From NCBI GenBank assembly GCA_001510575.1, contig LNGK01000003.1, forward strand, positions 735,755 to 799,754: 64,000 bases of DNA. Direction: 5' to 3'. The notes under the pieces are model-generated. The model did no database searches and was not told the DNA's origin. It saw only the letters and a program-made list of their open reading frames with translations. This DNA is from Knoxdaviesia capensis. Its lineage: Eukaryota > Ascomycota > Sordariomycetes > Microascales > Gondwanamycetaceae. This document shows positions 57,533 to 64,000 of this stretch, piece after piece; position 1 is the first letter of the stretch; each line of letters begins with the position of its first letter. Made by a program: the position numbers and the translations under genes.

Positions 57533-60500
57533 ACTGGAGCCGGAGTTTCATTAAAGAAACGCGGCCAACGCCGGTGTTCGGCGTTCACGCCCGTTCCCCC
57601 TTCTTCTTCCCCCCCCGCTTTCCCGCTCAAACCAGAAACGCCCTCTCGGTCCCTTTATCTGCGTGATGATGTGAGCGTCGTCTTGCGTAGCGCCAGAACC
57701 CTGCACTGCTTTTTTTTTTCTGTATTTCCGGTTTTCTGTATGCATGAAGCTTGTTGCTTGGATATCTGCGCCGTGCTTTAGGAATCTGACGGTGCTCAAG
57801 TCTTACGTGTTCCACACCAAACCCTACGCCACGGCCACGCATGTTTTTTTTTTCTTCTTCTTTCTTTCATTCTTTGTTTTCTTTGGGAGACCCGGGCATT
57901 GAGCGCTGGTGTATGGGGCTGAGAGGGACGTACGTACGCTGTTCGCACCCTCCTGCAAGGCTGGCGTGGACGTCGAATAATAGACTGCGCCTCCTGGCTC
58001 GTTTCCAGTTCTAGGCATCAACAGACACCAACATGAATGCAAAATGCGTGTAGATGTGTAGAGAAGGGCTGCCGCGCAGGAACGGGGGGGGAGAGGTTAG
58101 AGAGGCGGCGGGTGCGGGCGGTGGACTGAGGCCCGGCGCGGAGTGCACGTCGTCCGAACAGCCCGACACAAACAGGGGGCGTTCGGGGGTCGCCTGTCTG
58201 CGGGAGCGTGTGCTGCTGCTGGCGACCGTTTTCCCACACATCGCAACCATGGCTCCCAGCGTGCGGTTCCGAAGCCCGCTTCGTATAGAAGCGTTAGGGT
58301 CTGTTGCCACTGCGCACTGGTGGTGGTGGTGGGTGGGCAGCATCCTCTATCTCGCAGCACACTCGGGTTGTCGAGCTGCGTCTTACGAGCCTCGGTGCGA
58401 AGGCTCAATTGCCAGAGGGGGGTCCCAGCAGCCGTCTCGTGTCCGGGACGGCAGGACACCCTCCTCCCCAACACCGAGAGCCGGAGCTGCAGAGCTGTTT
58501 TGTAAGCTGTCTTCGTATCCTGCCACTCAGACATACAGGCCCGGCCAGGGCTGAAGCAGCTGCACTCTCCCAGGCCTGAACAGGCCCCGTTGGTAGTGCG
58601 TGCATGTCCAAATAGGGGTTGAACCCCCTCCCATCTGAACTGATAGACCCGTCTATCCCAAATACCACGGCAAAATGCTCCCCAACGCTGCACCTGAAGT
58701 GCAGGCTGACAAGCCGGGGGCTGGCAACCGGTCACATCGTCGCCCAGCCGCGGCCTGCGCGCCAGGCAGCGCGGCGAAAACAAGCGGACTTTACATACCG
58801 TGGTTTCTTCCTTCTTCCGCCTGTTATCCCGTAGGGCTTTCGCTCATTGCCCGCCCGCGACGACCATCGGAACCGAGGCCGGCCGCGGACGAAGAAACAG
58901 ACGAACCTCAAAGGGCGGGACGTTTGGCCCTGCTGACCACGCCGTCTGCGCAGGTGTGTGTAGGGCTGTGTATAGGTATACGACGGGTGATAGCCCCCAG
59001 CATGCGTCCCGATCCAACAACCCACTGCCACGGTCGGGCGCGTACTCGGGTTCTTGGCGAGGCCCTGACAATTCCTTCGTTCTCTGGTCCTGGCCGGGCT
59101 TTGGCTGCTCGTGGTTCAACCTTTTTTTTTTTTTTTTTGGTGTTGGTCCGGTAAGACGGCCGAAGCAGAGATTTCCGTGCTTGGTTTCCGCCCCCCTTCC
59201 CCTCTTCTATGGCGATGCTTCGACTCTGGGGATTCCCTCGCTGGAGACCTTCTGTGTGGTGTGTCCATGGCCAATGTTGCATTGCGGAGCATGCATTAGC
59301 CCGGCGTAAGGTTCAACGAGCGTTGCACAGCTGGTCTGATCCAACCATGGGTGTCACACTTCGTTGGCTGGCCGCATTACTGAACGTTTTTTTTCCCCTT
59401 CTGCCCTCTCTATTCCCATTATTTTTCATTCTTATCTCATCTTCATTTCAATTTTTAATTTCTTTTTCTCTAAGTATCATTTTGATTCCTCCTTTTGGCC
59501 CAGGAATAAATCCAGTATCAGCAGATTCAGAATAAGCGCCAGTGAGACACTAAAAACCGAGTGGGAAGCTGACAGACAGACGACCGCCCTCGTCCTCTTT
59601 CTCCGGCCGGCCAGAGGAGGGGTAAAAGGGGGGTACTCCTCTTTCTGCCTTGCTCTCTGTTCGAGAGGCTGGGCGGGACTATTCCTGCCCTGCTCGTGCA
59701 TGCATTCGTTATGTAGGCACTACTGTACATGGCCCTGATGGTGCACAATCCTGTCGTAGCTTGGCCGAACGCCCATGCAAGGCCGTCGCTCTCCAGTACA
59801 TACATATGTGCAGTGCATGCTCGTTTACCCATCTCGCCTGGGGACTAAGGCGGGGAGAAGCACCGCAGATGCAGGACGTCCTGTTTATCCAGACGAGGGC
59901 GCACAGAGGACGATACCACATCGACAGGCACATGCACCTTGGGTAGGACGGGCGTTGAAAGAGAGCAGATGCCAAGCTTTCCACTAAACCTTCTGAAAGA
60001 GAGCCGTCTAGCTCGTTATACCGCGCAGGATGCCGCAGCATGGACGAGGGTGCCAGGCTCTCTTCCGTTCGTGGCCTACAGAAGGACGTACGTCTGACTC
60101 TCTCAGCCCCGGCCCCGCGACCTCGCTTCCCACACGCACTGCACCCTGAACAGACCATTTCAATCTTGACTCGCTGTCTTTAGTCGTCTCTGGTTAGCCA
60201 TTAGGGTCAAGCAGCGCACCCACCAACGTCGGGCCTCTCCCACACCACCACTTCACAGATATGCCGGGCTGGGGGGAGGGGTGCTGTGCCTCGCTACTGT
60301 AAGCACGATTTCGTGAGCCGGTGGGCACAACATGTCACAGAAAGGGCTCCAACGGTCTTGGACGTCCGTTCTCCAATACACACACACACTCACACACCAG
60401 TAATGTGACCCTGGTCTTGAGAACCCTTTCAAACCCGAACGACGTTCGGTGTCGGTCGGGTGCAGCACAGGTCCACCGTCGGTCGTTTGAGAAGTACTGT

Positions 60501-63481
60501 ACATAGGTACACTCGTACAGCTTCCGTGTGCATCACAGGGTCCAGCATTGCTCTCGGAAGCCCGTGAAGTTCCCCAAGGTTCTCTCGTTCTCTTCCAGCC
60601 GGCCTCAGACTCCTGGAGACAGACACTGCCTAAACAAGCCCTGGCGTGGTTTTTCCTTCTTTCTTCTTTTTTTTGTCCCCTTTTCTTCTTTTCTTCTTCT
60701 TTTCTTCTTCTTTTCTTCTTCTTCTTCAAAGTTGCCACTCAAAATGCCCACCAGCGTGTGTACGAGACGAGATGCGAGATGCCCGTCGCGCCCGCTGTCC
60801 CAGGCTTTGTCGTGCGGCTTTAACCATGCTATCCCCCGAGATTTCTCGCTCCGCCAGGCCCGGACTCCGGACTTAGCAAGGCCGATGGAACGAGCCTCTT
60901 GGACTGATCCTGCCCTCGGGAAGCCCACCTGGCCGAGTTTCTTCATCTTCATGCGCACAGTTACAAAGAGAACCACAGCAAAGGCAAACATGGAAGATTC
61001 CGTCCTTCTCGCACGCATCGCCACAGCGGGATTCCTGGTGTGCACTCGTTCTTTCGTTCTGTATACTGTACTGTAGGCAGTAAACCCCGAGCAAAGGCCC
61101 AGGGCTCTTCCAGGTGGCTGACAACGCTAAGGCCCCAAGAAGAAGCCGAACCGGCAAATGCGCCGTTTTTCATAAACGTACCCCCCTCCCCCCCCCCTGG
61201 CGGCCTTCCTAGTTGTTTTCTTCGGTGCTGGGGCTAGAGGAGACGAAAAATTAGGTTTATGTGATAGCGGTGCATTTGTTAATTTTATTTTCTGGAAATT
61301 CCACGTCATAGTCGCCAGAGCTAAACTCTAATGTCGCCTTCCCTGCCCTCTCTCCTGGCTGTCCTGCGATAATAGCCTTGTTCCACCCACGTTCAAGATG
61401 ACGGAAAAAAAAAAAAGAAATGAAGAGCGACCGAACGTCAAAACTGCGGCTGTCCTATGGAAACAAGTGAAGAAAAAAAGAAAGAAAAAACACACGTGGT
61501 GGCATGTCCGAGACATGGCAGAATGGCGAAGAAGACAGAAGAAAAATCCAGCCGCCGGTCCATGCAGAGCGTCGCGGACTGGATCCCGCGCATGGAAGTG
61601 GGGCCGCCGTTCCTGCCACCCCACATTCCCGGCCGTGGGACTCCGTTTTGTGAGAGGGTTTTTTCGCCTTTTTTCGCCTTTTTTTCGTCTTTTTTTTTTC
61701 GTCTTTTTTTTCTGTTCTTTTTTGGTGTGGCCAGTGGCCAGTGGACAGGTAGACAAGTCCACCCTCTACACCCAACGCACGTAGCAGGCTTTTCTTGTTT
61801 TCCTTGGAAGTGCTTCGATGGACTCATGGCCGTGGCAAAACCGGTGAAAAGAGTATTTTTTTCAGCCAACAAGATCAAGAGACCAAATACAGTACACACA
61901 CACACTTATCATCCCACGACTTCCCCGACTCCTGACTTCCGGGTTTCATCCGGGCGGACGGCCGTCGTGCCACGACAACACTACTATAGACAGACAACCA
62001 GACACACCACCAGCGTCAGCCACTGTCCCCAAGCCCGCTGTCGATACCTGCATCCTTTAGAGATCCCCTCACATCCCCATCTCCCTCTCCGCTCCGTGGC
62101 CCCCTCCCATGCCATGCATCAATCAGCCCTGCCATCTTACGCGGCTCCAAGCAACGCCTTTTGCGAGGGGGAACTGTCTCCCCTGAGTCCGGCGTACTTG
62201 ATTTCATGCTCCAGAAGGAACAACAGCGTTTAGATCCCAACTGCATTTCGGCTCGGGGGCCTTGGTATGCCCGGGCCAGCACAATGCCCATGCTGCGACG
62301 CTGTTGACTGTGGTGCTTATACGACCACCCCCAAGATACCACCCCCAAGCTTCTAGACCGTGAAGCGTGGTATTTCCCTTCCCACCCCGTTGTGCTATCT
62401 CCGACCACCAGCGGACAAAAATATGGCCACTCCCCCCGAAAAGTCAACGGACAGAAAAGGTGCCTCCTGCCAGAAGACCTATCCGTTCCCCCTCCCCCCA
62501 TCCCAAGACTTCTGGGCGAACATGGCCCGGATGCTTGGCTTCACGTTGGTCTCTGCGCGCAGCATTGGCATTTGGCCGTGCGGCCTGCTTTGTGACTTTT
62601 TCTCTCCAGCCCACACGTCCAGCACGCACTCTGGCCCAGCTAGGTTTGATTTGATGGTGCCGAGCCCTCTGTTCACCTGTGTGGGCCTCCTGGGCGTGAT
62701 ATGCCCAGCCCGCGGGCTTTTCTCGCGACTCGTCAGGATGAGGAAACCTGCTCTGGCTGCTGGTGTCGGCGTGTCTGTCTCACTTCGACTGCCTCTAGCC
62801 CGTCCGGGCGTTGGCGCCGCTCTCTTCTGGGAATAGGCCGCTCCCGTGATGCCGTTATATCCGCCAACGACAGGCCCGCAAGAAAAAAAAAAAGGTGTGT
62901 CCAGCCACCTGTTGCAGGTAGGCTGATCCACGGATAATCGGCTCCAAGACATCCTTTCACCTCCAGCACTCGCTCACGTGTGAGATGCTGCCAGCATCCG
63001 ATGTATTCTGGCTCCCGCTGGCCGTTCATTATCCGACTGTTCACAAGGGGGCCCACCCCGCTCCCACCTATCACGGCCAAACTTCATCCTCCTGTGCACA
63101 CTAAATCCACGTCCAGTGGAGTCTCTCAATCATGGCTATCTGTCTATCTGTTCCCACAGCGCATACCGAGGTTTCGCGCCGTCAAAGACGAAGATGTTCG
63201 CGGCCGGCAAAAAGAAACACAAAGACTAGAAAGAGGCCCCATATCGCTGGCCTATCCATGGCGAGAGTCTCCACGATCGCCGCCTTTTTTTTGTTCGTTT
63301 TTTTTTCCTACTGCCACATTTCCACCTTGTCGGGGGGGAGGGGGTGCAGGTGCAGAGAGTAAAGTTTATGCTTGATTTGGGCGAAATGCTTGGCAATTGT
63401 TTAAAAACCCTGAAATACTCCTCCCAGGTCCCAGAACGTGCGACTATGCTCTTTTGGGGATCTCCTCACACACCATCTCCC

Positions 63482-63509
<28 letters not shown>
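63482..63509. repeat. (AG)n microsatellite
   Basis: About 14 AG units, followed shortly by a long T-rich stretch (63528-63570). Confidence 0.93.
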
Positions 63510-63513
<4 letters not shown>

Positions 63514-64000
63514 CCTCACCTGCTTATCCTTTTTTTTATTTTTTATTTTTATTTTTTTTTTATTTTTTCAGGCTGACTTACCCTGATTTGGCCGATCCTG
63601 CACACCGCTCGCAATGCTGCTCGAGTATTCGTATATTCTGACCAAAAAAACCCTCTGTCTGCTCGATCGCCGTCTGACACCCCCCGGGGCCCCGTTGTAT
63701 CGCCAATGGACCCGACTTTCGCTCGAATACTCCCCAATAGCCCGAAGCTTAAAAGCCCCCTGCTCTTGTTCCTCGTTATATCCGCCGTGCCCTCTCCACT
63801 GGATCTTTTTTTGCTCGTAATCGAGGGGGGGGGGCGTGCAGGTCGCCCATGCGACTGAGAGGGGAAATGGGATGGGATTAGTGGCCGTACGATATATCCG
63901 CCAGACCCTGAGGCCGTTTATTCCCTTGTTATGTTCAGAGTGGTCCACGGCGCCGAGCCCAGATTGTGCGCCTCCCCGAAGAAGAAGAGAAGAAGAGGAA

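Larger units (their letters stand above)
53001..64000. other. Gene-free region, second part
   Basis: No recognisable gene to the end of the window. It holds TACTGTAC words (55.86, 59.72, 60.49, 61.06 kb), telomere-like words (57.52 kb and others), an AT-rich island (56.21-56.27 kb), a long CA repeat and pyrimidine blocks (56.0, 60.65-60.73, 61.65-61.72 kb). An unassigned 107-codon ATG frame at 54588-54910 is discussed as a finding. Confidence 0.5.

Noticed and set aside
58250..58555. ATG frame with a run of five tryptophans
   Set aside because: The run is a TGG microsatellite, and the rest shows no conserved feature.
44239..64000. RIP-degraded transposon graveyard
   Set aside because: The region is not AT-rich, and no terminal repeats or transposase/reverse-transcriptase motifs were seen in any frame.

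Overview
This window looks like nuclear DNA of a filamentous ascomycete (Pezizomycotina). The protein families are eukaryotic and fungal. Introns are short, with GTAAGT/GTGAGT donors and (T/C)AG acceptors. Leaders are strongly pyrimidine-rich on the coding strand, coding sequence is GC-rich, and one gene is a Zn2Cys6 transcription factor. I cannot assign a genus from the sequence alone.

Eight genes are well supported, all between 6.0 and 44.2 kb. In order they are: an AT-hook plus Zn2Cys6 transcription factor (+, 6.0-8.9 kb); a phosphatidylinositol-4-phosphate 5-kinase of the Mss4 family (+, one intron); Coa6, a cytochrome c oxidase assembly factor (-); Sys1, a Golgi membrane protein (+, one intron); Cft2/CPSF100 of the mRNA 3'-end processing machinery (-, one intron); Sec24, the COPII cargo adaptor (+, three introns); a DUF2263/TIGR02452-type protein related to microbial poly(ADP-ribose) glycohydrolases (-, no intron seen); and a mitochondrial asparaginyl-tRNA synthetase (+, two introns). 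Coa6/Sys1 and Cft2/Sec24 are divergent pairs sharing promoters. Sys1/Cft2 and Sec24/DUF2263 are convergent pairs. The set is housekeeping (membrane traffic, phosphoinositide signalling, mRNA processing, mitochondrial biogenesis), not a biosynthetic cluster. A ninth, small two-exon gene is possible at 36.5-36.8 kb.

The remainder is unusually empty for a fungus. Bases 1-6,000, 8.9-14.7 kb, 33.0-41.8 kb and above all 44.2-64.0 kb hold no recognisable protein, tRNA, rRNA or transposon. They are not AT-rich and do not look like RIP-degraded elements. They carry many simple repeats (mostly CA/GT and GA/CT), CT-rich blocks, scattered telomere-like CCCTAA/TTAGGG words, and a recurrent palindromic word, TACTGTACAGTA, that I saw only outside coding sequence.

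No convincing new multi-gene system was found. The observations most worth following are the dispersed palindrome, the gene-free 20 kb with telomere-like words, the altered catalytic signature in the PARG-like protein, the mirrored CA repeats abutting the Coa6 and Sys1 start codons, the overlapping uORF on the transcription factor, and the possible small spliced gene.
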